A DNA stretch of 64,000 nucleotides from Symbiodinium natans (taxonomy: Eukaryota; Sar; Dinophyceae; Suessiales; Symbiodiniaceae): NCBI GenBank assembly GCA_905221605.1, contig CAJNDS010000197.1, positions 1 through 64,000 on the forward strand. The letters are read 5' to 3'. Positions 27,370-39,625 of the stretch are shown here, in pieces. The notes beneath the pieces were generated by a model, which worked only from the letters and a program-made list of their open reading frames with translations, was not told where the DNA came from and did no database searches. The number at the start of each line of letters is the position of its first letter. The stretch's first letter is position 1. The position numbers were made by a program, and so were the translations under genes.

Positions 27370-30300
27370 AGCGTTTTGGCAGGAGTCGCTCGTGGCGCCG
27401 TCACCAGAAACAATGGTATGCTTTGAAACTGTTTTTGGCAAGGCAAGAGCTTTGGCACTTGTTGTATGAAGACTGGACAGTTTAGAAGCCGCCCTGACCT
27501 GCCATGCGACTTGTACTGGCTGGCATTGAAAAGGCAGCCTTTACAACCCAAGCTGCAGAACTGCGCCATGTACAAAGCTGCACAAACGAGCCAAAACCCT
27601 GTCCAAACACGTTAGAATGGAAGCAGCCCAGTACTTCGACATTCTGAGGCATGCATTCGTGCAGCAAAAAGTTGGTTCTATTGCATTGCCTGGCTTTGCT
27701 GCCGAAGCATCTTCAACGTCTCCTGCTTCGTTTCCATGTCTTCAAAGGTTGAAGCAGGTTGCGATGTTGGTTTAGCTGCAAGCTAAGCTGGGCTTTCCGC
27801 CGGCTTTGTGCAGTTGCGCTTCAAAGCTTTGTTCGTACCTTACAAGCCTGAGAGAGGGTGATAAAACGATTTTCGTACAAACCTGGGGCGACGCTTATCT
27901 CAAAATGCAGACGCTTGCGGATATAGCACGTTGGGTAGGGTGCAAAATCCATTGCCAAACTTCCATCCCTGTTAGGAAGCAACCAGAAGTAGGCAGACGT
28001 TCTTCGTGAAGATTCTGAAAGGCCGCAAAAAGCAAAACCACAATAGAACCAGGTCGACTTTTTGCTGCAATTTGGGGATCCAGTTTGTTTTTTTGGTGAG
28101 AGGCCCTAAAAACTTTGAGCTTCAGACGGGTGATGTAGCTGACACACCAACACACCAGGCTAATTGAAAACAAAAAGAAGCAGAGTCCCTAGTCAACCCC
28201 ACAGTATCCGTGCAGAGAATGGCTGGGCACTACCCCGAAGAGCACCTTGTTTGGCACTTTCGGACTTTGGCTCGCACGCACTTCCGCACCTCTCGCACCT
28301 GTCGCACTTTCGCACGCACGCATTTTCGCACTTTGGCACTTTGCACTCTCGCAGGTGAAAAAGCAAAAAAGACAGACGAAAGACCCGAGGTCTCGCCGTC
28401 CAAGAACTCGGCAGTAGAAGCTTGGGCACGATCTGTTGAACGTGTTCAGGTTCGGGCTGGGCCCAGGCATGGACATGCGTCCTCTCAACCTCAGAAGTAT
28501 CGTTCCATTATCGGATGTTCCCCACGGAACGCTCTCGGACATCGAATTGAATGTAGATGATTTTTAGCCAGCGCCGCAGATGAGGAAGTCCTGAATAAGA
28601 ACAGACGCCTGGGAGATTCTGGGCAAGGTGTGACAAAAGCAGAGCTTGCTTGAGAGGTCGACAACTCGGTTGAATCCCCTGGAATATCAACAAATTGCTT
28701 AAGGCAAGCAAATGAGCCCTTGAATGGCTGGCTCCACAGATGCTTGAAGTTGGTGTGACTTGAGGATTTCCGCGTCATCTCTGCTGCGGGATCTGTAAAA
28801 GCTTTGTGATCTCGCTGAGTGTTTTCCCATACCGTGTAGAAACATGATGTGGCGCGTGTGTCTGTCGGATCAGGCCGGAGTATCCCGTGTCCAGCATCTG
28901 CTCAGTATTCAACGCTCCCTAGACTGTCAACAAAAGAGTGTCATGTCGTCAAAGCAGCATCGCGGTCCAGGAAAAAGCCTGGCGCCGCAATCGGGAAAGC
29001 CTTACGATCCCACGCAAGTCCACATTTACCACAGCTGTACTTCACCACAAAATTGTAAAGTTTTTGGAGCACGCAAGACCCTAATTAAGCATTAAGCTTC
29101 CTGGTCCGGTGCGGCAGCCCCCCCCAAAGCAGTTGCTTCTTCTGTTTTTCCACCACCATGGAGCCTCCGCGCGAAGCCAAAAGACCCGAGAAGGCATGCT
29201 GCTGCTCAGAGTGGACACTCTTGAAATTTGTTTTTTCGAACCTTCAGCCTTGAAATGCAAACTTGGAAGAACCCTGGAGGGCTCATCTTTCACCCGGTGG
29301 ACCTTCGATGGTCTGGAGGCGCGACTTGTTCCGGAACGAGTTAGACCAGATCCATGAGCTTTTCAAAACTCAGAAGTAGGTGTTGGTGTTGTTTTGATGC
29401 AGACTTGGGGTAAGATGGGCTTTTTCTTGCCAACACATGCCAGAACCTACGTGTCCAACCTCAATTCACGGGGTTTGGGGCGTGGGGGGTATTTTTCCAA
29501 GGCTTCGACAAGTCTGGGCCTGAAATGAAAAAAATGAGCCTTAAACAGATGAGCTTTTCCGAGTTTTTTTGGTGGTTTCGCTAACATCTTGGGCTTGTGG
29601 GCTTTGAATGAACTTGGAAGCCCAACCTCTAGAGTAGATCCCCCAAACTCGAGAGGTTAAGCCATTCTTTCATCAAATTTCCGAACCCCATGCTGCCACC
29701 TTTTGCTGAAGGTGGGTCCGGGTGAGCGTGGGCTGCCGCTGGTCGTCAATGTGAGGTTGCGGATACCGATGCCTGTGTCCTAACATAAACCATGCGTGCT
29801 GGACCTGGGGGCTCTGGCCATGATGCAGTTGAGGGGGGGGGTGGGGTCGGGCACAGCCTGGTATCTAGCAAGAAACTCCCCCCCCCAAACATGTAGTAAA
29901 CACGCAAGCACGCAAATACGCTTGGGTAAACCTTGGAGCCTATGCTCGGAACCATGCCTCGGAGCTGCCCTCGACCGTCAGAGCGCCAGGCGCTTCCAGC
30001 AATCTCAGAAGGAAACGGCGCAGCCCGATTGGGGAGTTCACGCCTCGGTACGCGGCGGTGTTTGTGCGGGCTTTTTGACCTCGTGGAGTGTTAGTGTGTG
30101 CATGTTTCGAGGTGTGGTCTATGTCTATGTTTTTTTTTGCCCGGGTTTTTTGCATGCTTGCACATCCCAAAGCTCAACTCGGGGGGCGGCCTGAGGATCT
30201 GCGGAATGCACAGAAGCCCAGCACACCGAGCTGAAGTCGGAGCCGCTGCCTTTAAGCCGAAGCCTTGGTGCACGGCCCTGACCCTGACCCTGTGCATTCT

Positions 30301-30383
30301 TCTGCAAGACTTCTGCAAGACTTCTGCTCTGAGTCCACCATCATGCACCATCATGCACCATCATTTGCACCATCTCTCTGCCC
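27370..30383. other. Gene-poor spacer
   Basis: No supported gene. It contains a short array of TCGCAC(T/C)TT units at 28258-28352 and ordinary unique sequence. Just before the ferroportin ATG a CATCATGCACCATCATG triplet-like repeat occurs (30339-30365). Confidence 0.5.
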
Positions 30384-31871
30384 ATGGAGCCGCTGCTAGG
30401 ACTCTCGGATGACGAGGTCCGGCAGAAGATCCTTTGGAGCCATGGCATCACGAGGCTCGGGACCCAAGCCTGGCTCTTTATCGGGCCTTTGGTCCTGTTG
30501 CGCTTCACACCCGGCCGGCTTACGGGTCCCGCGTCCTGGGGCTTTGCGACCACAACCGCCAGTCTGCTGATCTCCCCAGCTCTTGGTTCCTGGGCGGACA
30601 GGACAAGTCGTCGCCGTGTGGTGGCCTGTGGTGTGATTGCCCAGGCAGTGGGTGTGCTGGGATCCACTGCCGTGCTGCTCTTGTCGCTACAACGCGAGGC
30701 TGGAAAGGCTGGAAGCTCCGACTTTCTGGCGCTCCTCTTCTTCCTCGGATTCAGCATCGTGGAGGAATTGGGGACTGTGCTCAGCGATGTCTCGGTGAAA
30801 AGGGACTGGACGCCGCGGCTTTTCGCTGGTGACATGCTGAAGTCGATGAACTCGACCATGTCCCAGATTGACCTCATCAGCAAGACAGTCGGGCCACTGC
30901 TGGCAGGGCTCCTGATAACCCCTCGCCTCGCCATCGACCTTGGCTTTGATGATGCCGAGGCAGCCGGATTTGTGTCTGTGGGCCTCCTGAACGCGATGTC
31001 CTTTGCACCACAGCTCAGACTGCTTCTCCAGGTCTATGATGCGCGGATCGAGCTGCTGCAGCCCATGGCGGCCAATCAACAGGCGCCGCACGAGCAGAAC
31101 CAGCAGAACCATCAAAACCCAATGGTGCCCGTGACCGCTTGGAAGGCATGGTGGCACCACCCGAGCGGGATCCAGTTTCTGAGCTTCTCCTACGCCTTCC
31201 TTTACTTCACCGTGCTCTCCCCTGCTGGGTCCATCATGACCGCTTACCTCATGCTGAAGAGTGTTGCCAGCTGGCAGCTCTCCTTGATGCGCTGCAGCGG
31301 TGCTTTGCTCGGTGTCTTCGGGGTAGCAGCATACCCGCGCTTGGTCGCAAAGCTCGGCTGCCGTGGTACCAACTCAGCCTCGGTGGCTTGGCTTGTTTGC
31401 AGCATCGTCCTGGCTGTGGGCGCTTTTCGATCAGTGACTCCATCTGGTCCAGCTGGTCTTTATGTGCTGATCTTCGTAGTTGCTGTGTGCATGGCCCGAC
31501 CTGGGCTGTACGTCTTCGAGCTAGGGGTACTGAACGCGGAACAGGACCTTGTCGATGCAAGGCATCGCTCGGCGATTGGAGCAGTGGACATGGCCCTGAC
31601 TTCAGCTGGCACGCTGGTGGCCTATGGCTCCAGCCTGATTCTGGATCGGCCAGAGCAGTTTAAGATCTTGGTCAACGGCTCGTCGCTGTTTATCATTCTG
31701 GGCGGAGCCACGTACTGGTTGTGGACGCAGCTGTTCCATTCGCACCTGCACCGGCATGATGACCACAGCCAGGACCATCCCCACACGCTGCAGCAAGAGG
31801 CCGCGTTGGAGGACGGTTGGCACGATCACCTCCACTACTACCCGGCCTGGTGGTGCTTGAAGTCACAATGA
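30384..31871 (+). CDS. Ferroportin-like iron exporter (SLC40 family)
   Basis: Intronless 495-residue membrane protein. Roughly ten or more hydrophobic segments are visible, in the two-bundle arrangement of ferroportin/MFS proteins. The best family signature is residues 135-175: DVSVKRDW...AGD...MNSTMSQIDLISKTVGPLLAG, corresponding to the QRDW...AGED...MNAT...RRIDQ...ILAP stretch of ferroportins, and the late GVLNAEQ...GAVDMALT (about 405-425). Ferroportins export Fe2+ across the plasma or organelle membrane. As I recall the human protein, its first-bundle metal-site Asp in GDRMWHF aligns with Thr27 (GTQAWLF), so iron binding may differ. The C-terminus carries a His/Asp-rich tail (HSHLHRHDDHSQDHPH) plausible for metal sensing. 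A Gln/Asn-rich loop lies near 235-250. The lack of introns may mean a retroposed origin. Confidence 0.75.
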   Translation: MEPLLGLSDDEVRQKILWSHGITRLGTQAWLFIGPLVLLRFTPGRLTGPASWGFATTTASLLISPALGSWADRTSRRRVVACGVIAQAVGVLGSTAVLLLSLQREAGKAGSSDFLALLFFLGFSIVEELGTVLSDVSVKRDWTPRLFAGDMLKSMNSTMSQIDLISKTVGPLLAGLLITPRLAIDLGFDDAEAAGFVSVGLLNAMSFAPQLRLLLQVYDARIELLQPMAANQQAPHEQNQQNHQNPMVPVTAWKAWWHHPSGIQFLSFSYAFLYFTVLSPAGSIMTAYLMLKSVASWQLSLMRCSGALLGVFGVAAYPRLVAKLGCRGTNSASVAWLVCSIVLAVGAFRSVTPSGPAGLYVLIFVVAVCMARPGLYVFELGVLNAEQDLVDARHRSAIGAVDMALTSAGTLVAYGSSLILDRPEQFKILVNGSSLFIILGGATYWLWTQLFHSHLHRHDDHSQDHPHTLQQEAALEDGWHDHLHYYPAWWCLKSQ

Positions 31872-31879
31872 CTGAGTTC

Positions 31880-34800
31880 GTGCTTTTCAGGAGGGGTTGG
31901 CACCTGATAAGTCGGAGCATGAGGACATGCCTGGCTGAAATCAATTGGGCCCAGAACCCTAAACCCTACAAGCCCCACGCCCTCAAACCGCCCATGTGCC
32001 CTAAGAAAGACCCCGCCCCAAACTTCAAGGGGGGGTGGGGGGCACACCAACCATAAACCTTAAATCCCGAAGCCCCAATTCACTCAACTCCTTATCTCAG
32101 GCCCGGGCCCCCTTTCCCCTCCCCCCCCACATCTTACCGGACCATACCTTGGGGTACCATAAAAGCGTCCGCGCTCCGCTTTCTCGAGCAAGTAGATCAT
32201 ATGAGGATCCGGGCCTTGGTTGTTCCGGACTCCATCGCAACGCCCAGGTTGCAATAATTTCTCAATGTGGTGGCCGGGGGCTAAGTCTGAGACACTACTC
32301 TTGAGCGTCTTGAGCGTCTGAAGACCCGAAGGCTGGCATTTTTGATCATTTTTGCATCTTTAAGTCTCCTAAGCATCCCGTGAGCGAGAGGCCATGACGA
32401 GCTGTTGCCCATGGAAGTTGATGACAAGGCTGCACGGCTGTGAAAGAGGAACGTTGCCCGGGAAATGGTGTGTTTCTTGGTTAGGCTCCTCATGGCTGAT
32501 GGCGTGCGCAAGCGGTAGTATCGTTGACGTAACATAGGATGAACACCTGTCATCGGCTGGCGAATCTGTGACGGGCTCACACGGGGCGGTGCTGCTGGTG
32601 CAATCTCCGTTGACTTCTCCACACTTTGAACCCGCCTTAAGTCATTCTCCGCTTCGGTGCACATGCCTACCTTGAGTCAGGTCCTACGATGAGTCGCACC
32701 CAGAGCCGCATGGAAACCCAGCATGCCTCGCCGAAGCCTTGCCCAGATGACATGTCTAGTTCGTACAGCTAGGTCGCCTGCGGTCGAGGCGTGATGGCAC
32801 AAATTTTGTGAGCTTGGAGATTCTCAGCATGAGGGCCCGGGGCGAGGTTTGAGGGTTTATGAAGTCTCAGCCCTCAGCCCCCCCCAACGCACCCCGAGCC
32901 GACCTACGGACCTACGGGAAGATCAGGCGCGCAAGACGCTAAGCACAAAAAAGCCGTCGAGTGGATGCACCAAGCGCAACGAGTTATCGCTGAGGTTCCG
33001 CCTAGCGACGTCGCCGATCCTCAAGGCGCCCACCATCCTCACCGACCAGCAGGCAACCGAAACCTCAGGGCCTATGAGTTTCGGCGTTGGCGTCTAGCCA
33101 AACCTGAAACGCAAAACTGCGGATGCCCGTCGGGATCAACCTGCGGATCAGTTGAACCCGAAATCATCCGTATCCCTGATATGATGCAAGGTGTAGTGCT
33201 TGGTTGATGAAGGGGTGTCGGGTTCTTAGGGTGTATAAGGCCTAGACCCCTGATTTCGATTCGACATGCAAGCCCTTGTACCAATTATCACGGAAGAGCT
33301 AGTTCCTTCGCTGTTCGCAAGTTCACATGAGGCAAGCAATGTAATCGCACTAGTCACTAGTCGGATCAAAAACAGGAATCCTCGGGTAGCAGATATGAAG
33401 CTGCGTGGGGAGAAACACTGAGAAACACTTCTTGGGCTGCATGCCCAGCTCTTACCATTGCAGGGCTTTGATAGGCAGGCCTCATTTGCCGTGTCCATCG
33501 TGTCCAGCACTTTGTGCAGGCTGAGACGCAGAGCACATCCTCTCCACGGAATCGCATTCAAGGCCGGAAAAAGAACGTTTCGCAGACAATGCTTTGTGCA
33601 AGCGCCTGAAGTCTGCCAAGTCGCTCGGCTGGATGAGCTCGGCACCTGCTTTCAGATGGACCACAGAACATCCTGATCAGATTCTTAAGCTCACAGAGAC
33701 CGAGGTCTGTTGATCCCGAAATCTAAAGCAAGAAGCCTGGAATCTGCCCGACTTCCCACAGTGCTTCGCATGGTAGAGGTTCAAGGTAGGCTTGTACCCA
33801 CCGGCACGACAAGACACAAAATGCTTTTAAACAGTTTGCGCAATGTACGCAGAAAGATCCACACCACCCCACCCGCCCTGTCCCGAAAGGACACTGAAGC
33901 TTTCAAAGCCTTCGGAGTAGCTTGGCATTTCTAGGCAAAAGGTTTCAGGTTCCCGTGACGCCATGGGGACGGTCTTGAGCCAAGCCAACTGCTGTGCTTC
34001 CTGGTTGAGAGATCCGAAAAGCCCCAAAGAGGAGATTTCTTGGTGTGCCGGGCTCTTCGGTTTGTTGGGATTTCCGTCGTGAGTTTCGCTGGATGTGCAT
34101 GTGCCATGGACGGGTCAGAAGCTTCGCTCTCGTGGCCTCTATGGTGAACTCACGTGAACCCTTCGACCTTCATCTTCATGCCTGCTGAGCCCGAAAGTCA
34201 GCTTGCAGCTCTAGGCTCGAGACTTTCGATATGGGGGGGGGGGGTTTCGGGCTCGCTTCCATCGTTTACATGACGCACTACATCAACCCCCGCGTTTTTT
34301 CTCTAGCCTCCATCTAAAGGTACGAGGTATCTGCCGCAGCTTCGAATTCTTCTGGACCCGTGTTTCTCGTTTCCTACCATGGGTTCGGGGGACTTCCAGG
34401 AGTGCAGAAACCATCCAAGGGTTCGGACCAGGGGAGGCGTTGGGGCCGAGGAGGCATTCCAGGTTAAGGCTCAGTACTTTCGAGTGTGTACATGTATGCA
34501 GAAATATATGCAGATGCACATTCATGTAAATACGTATGCTCATACGTACATATCTTGTTTGAGTGCCGTCCTGGTTGAGGGAGAGGACCTGAGGTCAAGA
34601 TTTGAAGGGTTCATGATCTCCGAACCTCGGGCCCCCCAAAAGCCCCAAATCCCCAACGAGCCGTCATATGCCAGAGTGCCTGGGCTTTCAAGGAGTTCAT
34701 GAAGGGGTCTGGGTACGCAGCAAGGTGAGTTTAGGGCCTCTTCCTTCTCTTCTCCTGTTGCAAGGGCCTTGAACCCTAAGCGATCTTAGCCCTCGGAGTT

Positions 34801-37610
34801 GGCCAGAGCTGTTCATTGAAGACTTCCCTTTTTGGCTACTTGGTTTTCCCATCTCGTTGCTCTTAAAAGGCTACCCCTGGGCTTTCTCTTGGCAAGGGGC
34901 TTCGGAGCTCCTCACCCTTGCCGTAGGATCCTTAGGATCTTGGACTCCTCCCCCTTATCCCAGGTTGGCCGCGACAAGGAGCTTACCCAGTCGTTGGCAC
35001 CTTGGGGTGCAAGGGGTTGGGTCATTTTTCTGGTTCCGCAGCCCTGGGGGCCTAGCAGACTTGCTTGCAGACCTGGAAAAAAGAGGGAGCAAGCCCAGAG
35101 CCCTGTTCCTATCGCACCTCGCAGGTCGATTGTAGTGGAGATCTCCAGTCACCACCCAGAGGTTCTACAGGATTTCTTTTTGAAGCTCACAAGTCCTTCA
35201 GGCCAAATGGGCAAGCCCCAAATGCCAGACGAGAAAGCTCCAAGACGTCCTGTGCTAGGAGTTCCCTTTGAACCCAATGGGCCCCTGGAACCACTGCACT
35301 TAATTCCCTCTCGGATCTTTGACTGAGACGGCTAGCAGCTCCGGAGACGCTTGGCCAGAGAGGGGACAGGGGGTCTTCACTGGAACAGGGGTTGGGGCTG
35401 ATTTTCGGACAATGTTTGTGGGATGTCTTTAATGGTTGAGGATCCAGCCACCTGTTCAACAGGTTCGAGATAACATTGGAGCCGGAAGCCTCGCCCAGAA
35501 CCCGGGGTTCATTGAGACATCCCGAATCCTGAGCCATCAGGCCACATAAGCTCGAATTCTGAGCCTTAGTTCAACCAACGAGACCTCTGAGTCCATTGCT
35601 ATTCGGGGGCTGAACCTTGGGTTGCGCGCCCGAAAGCCCTAAACCATAAGGAAGGCCGAATATGCTGGAAGTAGAGACTTCTCCTCCAAAGGCCTCCCCC
35701 CCCCTGGGAAGCCTCTCCATTTTGTCGGGAGTTTTGCACGAAGGGCAGTGCCTATCAGACGGTTGGGCCGCTCCCGGTGCAGGTCGTGGAGCAGGTTGCG
35801 CCGTGAGGGTTTGGGATTTCGGGTTTCAGCCCCCAACAGGAAATCCCACAAGCCGCAAACCTGCGTCTTCGGAGCCCAGCAACCCTACGCCTACAACCCG
35901 TAGCTCCCGAAGCCCTAAACCCTAAACTCACAGGAGCCGGTCTTTGGGGAACACCGCTTGGAAAGGCCCAGCCGCTCGCTCAAAGAAAGAGCCTGTTCCC
36001 ACTCGAGGTTTAAGAGTGTTTAACGGCGCTGGTTTGGGGTGCAGGGGTTCGAGAATTTAGTGATTTAGGCGGGCTTTAGGGTTCGGAAGAAGCCCTCGGA
36101 AGTCTTGACCGTCCCTCAGCCAAGGATGCTCTTTTGGCAACCGCTGCCGCCGGAGCAACCCCGACCACTTCCTGCGGGAGAGCCATCCGACGGACCCCGA
36201 CAACGAGGCGCCCAGTCTAGGCTCCCTGAGCTTGCCCCAGTAACACGGTGACCACAAAAAGAGCCCCAGTTGAGGGGCCCAAAAAAAAGCCTCCCTCCCT
36301 GAGGCCGACAGCTTGCCAGTCCCCAGCGTCCAGCCTGGTCAGCAGCTGGCCCAGAGGTGGGGGGGCTGCTGGGAAACCCCTAAACGCGGGTCCTAAACGC
36401 CGTGAGTCTAAAGACTGGTAGCTACGGCGGATGCGTTTCTGACCGCGAATAGCTACCTGTACCAGGGACGGCAACTTTGCCTGGATCCGGATGGCCAACG
36501 AGAAGGCGGCTGGCCAATCGGGGTTTCCACGTCCACACGAATCCCCCAACCTTAAAAATCCAGCTTGAACTCCCAGGCCAAAGCTGCCAAGACCATGAGC
36601 CCTGAATTGGCAGCCTGGCCTGGATACCCTCTGCAAGACTGCGTTTTTGAAACTCCCAAATTCTGCCCTGCAAGATTTCATGACCCCCAACCCGTATGTA
36701 TAAAGAGACAGCAGACACCTTTTTTTGGCTGCTTCGTCGTTTGAGTCTTTGCTTTCGTTCTGCCTTCTTTCTCTTCGCTTGCAGCGCATTTTCCCTGTAA
36801 GCGAACCAATGCGACTCGATCCCTTGGCCAGCTCCCTGGTTCACCATGAGGTTCCATGCTCTGCCGCAAAATCATTCGGCCCCCCCGCTTTCGAAGCGCC
36901 TCTGGTAGGCAGACAGGGAGCTGAGAATGGCCTCGGCTTCACTCAGCCTGGATGCGCCGAGCTGAGTATTTCGAGGTTCAGATTTAGGGTTAGGGGGACT
37001 TTACATGGCCAGCCTACAAAGACCCGTAAATCGACCTTGATTTGGGCCTCGTTCTGCAGGGTGTAGTAGGATGCCATAAGGTCTCGGGTCTCGGGTTCAC
37101 ACCTTGCAGGGACCTCCACAAGCCCGACAACGTGAAACAACTGCGGACGGAGATGCCGTTGCAGGTGTGCCAGGCGAGAGGCTATCAGCTGGGCAACGCA
37201 AGGGTGGCGCTCCGGCAGGTGGAGAAGTTGCTGCAAGGCGCCTCAGAGCTAACCTCAGTCACAAACTCCAAGAGCCCCCGAATCAACCCCCCCCCCCCGG
37301 ACCGAACCCAGAAGCTCTCCAACTCCACCCCGTTGAGGGGAGGCCCGCCCCAGAGGGCTGGTTCTTGTGTTGCCTGCGTTGCTGCGGTGGGTTTTGTTGG
37401 TGTTGAGGGCCCTCCTTTGTTGCTTGCAGTGCTTGTGTTGGTCTTGGGGTTTAGGGCCTACGGGCTCTTTGGTTGGATTTGTTTGACAAGGGCTGACGAT
37501 GAAGTGCCCTGCAGGCACACGCATCCTGACCGTTGAGGAGGCCACGTGCAGCCGCAAACCCTAAACTCTGCAGAAAGCCGCTTTGCCTTCGGGGTTAGGC
37601 CTGTTTTGGC
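31880..37610. other. Long spacer with scattered telomere-like motifs, no gene seen
   Basis: Many short ORFs on both strands but none with protein-like composition or recognised motifs. Short CCCTAAACCCTA islands occur at about 31955, 35905 and 37555. A poly-G run lies at 34232-34244. Sequence after 36700 has a few splice-like signals but I could not assemble exons. Confidence 0.45.
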
Positions 37611-37611
37611 G

Positions 37612-37650
37612 GTTTAGGGTTTAGGGTTCAGGGTTTAGGGTTTAGGGCAG
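37612..37650 (+). repeat. Short telomere-type repeat (TTTAGGG)5
   Basis: GGTTTAGGGTTTAGGGTTCAGGG and two further units, the same sense as the 12.9 kb block. Confidence 0.8.
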
Positions 37651-37794
37651 TTTATGGTTTTAGGGATTCGGCCAGCACTTCGCGGATCCCAACAAAACAA
37701 ACCTCGGAAGGCCCTCGCCCCACCCGAAACCCGGCAACGCTAAACTCAGGCATGTTTTTCTTTTTGCAACTTTCTGCTTCCGTGAGAATAAACA

Positions 37795-38090
37795 TTAATA
37801 TAAGTAAACAAATACATATATACACACACATATATATATATATACGCTTTTCGATATACATGTGTATATATATATATATGTGTGTGTATCTTATTTTTTA
37901 AAGCTTTGTTTTTTGTAGACGCCTTGTTGCTACCATGATCTGTTCCATGGGCCACTTCAAAAACCCCTGAAGGCGGGTGGCTCCCTCGCCAGCAACGCGC
38001 AGCCGCGCCTGTCAGTGGCTTCCGAACCCACTGTGGCTGGCTGTGAACTTGAGAGCCTGCGGAAAGTATATATATATATATATATATGAG
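37795..38090. repeat. TA/CA microsatellites
   Basis: ACATATATACACACACATATATATATATA at 37815-37850, a near-mirror TGTGTATATATATATATGTGTGTG at 37861-37888 (together able to fold back), and a pure (TA)n run at 38068-38088. Confidence 0.8.
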
Positions 38091-38200
38091 GCAGGAACCT
38101 TTACGTATGATTTGACATAGGTCTTTTGTTTATATACATTGGACTATTTAAACCCTAATCTCTTTGGCCAGACACGTTCTGCTGCTGGCTCCTTCTGCCA

Positions 38201-38752
38201 CAAAAGCAGAAGCATTTAAACCTTTGGAAGCCATTATAACTATTTCTTATCTAAAACTTCAACAGGTTAACCCTTGTTTTTTTGCGGGAAAGGGAGTAAC
38301 CACAGAATTGACGAGATTTCGGGCCTAGGGTAATGGACGGAAGGTTTCTACAAAGAAAGAGTCTAACCGAGTCTAACCACAGAATTTGACGAATTTGGTG
38401 TGTAGGGTTTAGCCGAAAGTTTTTGAAGAGAAAGGGTCTAACCGACGCGCTTTTCTATACCGTATTGTTTTTACAAAACCCACAGAAGCTACCTGAAACT
38501 AAATTGCACAACATTCGTTTCGGTTGCTTCTTTATGTTTGCTGTCTTTGTTGAATAAGTTGTTCTTTCCGTAGACCTTGCGTTATTTCTCAATGCATTTT
38601 GTTTTGTTGTTGCAGAACCACAAACTCTAGTCGAAACTAAGTTGCTCAACTTCAATTCCTTTTTTCTCTCTCTGAAAATATGGTGTTTTCCATAGCCTTG
38701 TGCTGCTGTTCAATGCGTTTTGTTTTGTTATTGTAGTATGAGCCACAGAATT
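38201..38752 (+). repeat. LTR-like direct repeat, left copy
   Basis: CAAAAGCAGAAGCATTTAAACC through TGTAGTATGAGCCACAGAATTC matches 42378-42825 nearly base for base for the first 380 bp; the right copy lacks about 80 bp near its end. It contains TTTAACCGAGTCTAACCACAG-type internal duplications. No gag-pol ORF lies between the copies. Confidence 0.75.
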
Positions 38753-38799
38753 CTTCAATTCCCTTCCTTATCTCCTATGCTCTTTTCCTTCTTATTGCA

Positions 38800-39579
38800 A
38801 CAGGAGAAGACAGGAAAAGGGCTTCCATTCCCCTCTTGTTCTTCCTTTCTTGTGTTTTTGTCATTTAGAGAGGAACAGGAGAAGAGGAGGGAGAGAGAAG
38901 GAGAGAGGAGAGATAACAGGAATCCAATTTCAATGGAATAGCAAAGAAAAGAATAGAAGAGAGATGAATAGAGAAGATGGAGAGACAAAACAATGCGCTG
39001 AGAAGATGGCACTCTTCTTTATCTTTCCTCAGAGCAGAAGAGATAGGCCGAGAAGAGGGATATGATGAAGTACGGCAAGGTTTTATCATGCAAGTTCCTT
39101 TATTGTGTTTTATCAGTTAAAAGGAAACAGAAGGAGAGAAGGGAAAGGGAAGTGAGAGAGGAGAGACAGCAAGGAGGCCATTTTATTTTTCTGGAAGGGT
39201 ACTGAACAGAAGAGAGGAGACAAGAAACAAGGAGACGGAGGAACACAACAAGGCGCACAGGAGATGGCACTCTTCTTTATCTATAATCTCTCCCTTCCTT
39301 GTCTCTCCCTTTCCCTCTATAATTAAACAAGACAAGACTATTCTTGCTCTTCGCAGATAGGTGCCCTCTCTCCTCTTCAGGAAGCCCTTGCCCTCATTTT
39401 GCTTGCTCTCTGAAACGACAAGGAAACAACACATAGAACGAGAGGAAAGGGAATGAAACAATAGGCAGTGGAGCTCTTCAATTTGTTTCCCCATCTCGTT
39501 TTTTCTTTTTTCTTTCAAAAAGGCAAAAGAAGCTTCCTTTTGTGTGTTTTTGAGATTTACAGGAGAACAAGAGAAGAGA

Positions 39580-39625
<46 letters not shown>

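Noticed and set aside
26930-27441. His/Trp-rich ORFs of 66-138 codons
   Set aside because: Translation of the 57 bp minisatellite in several frames.
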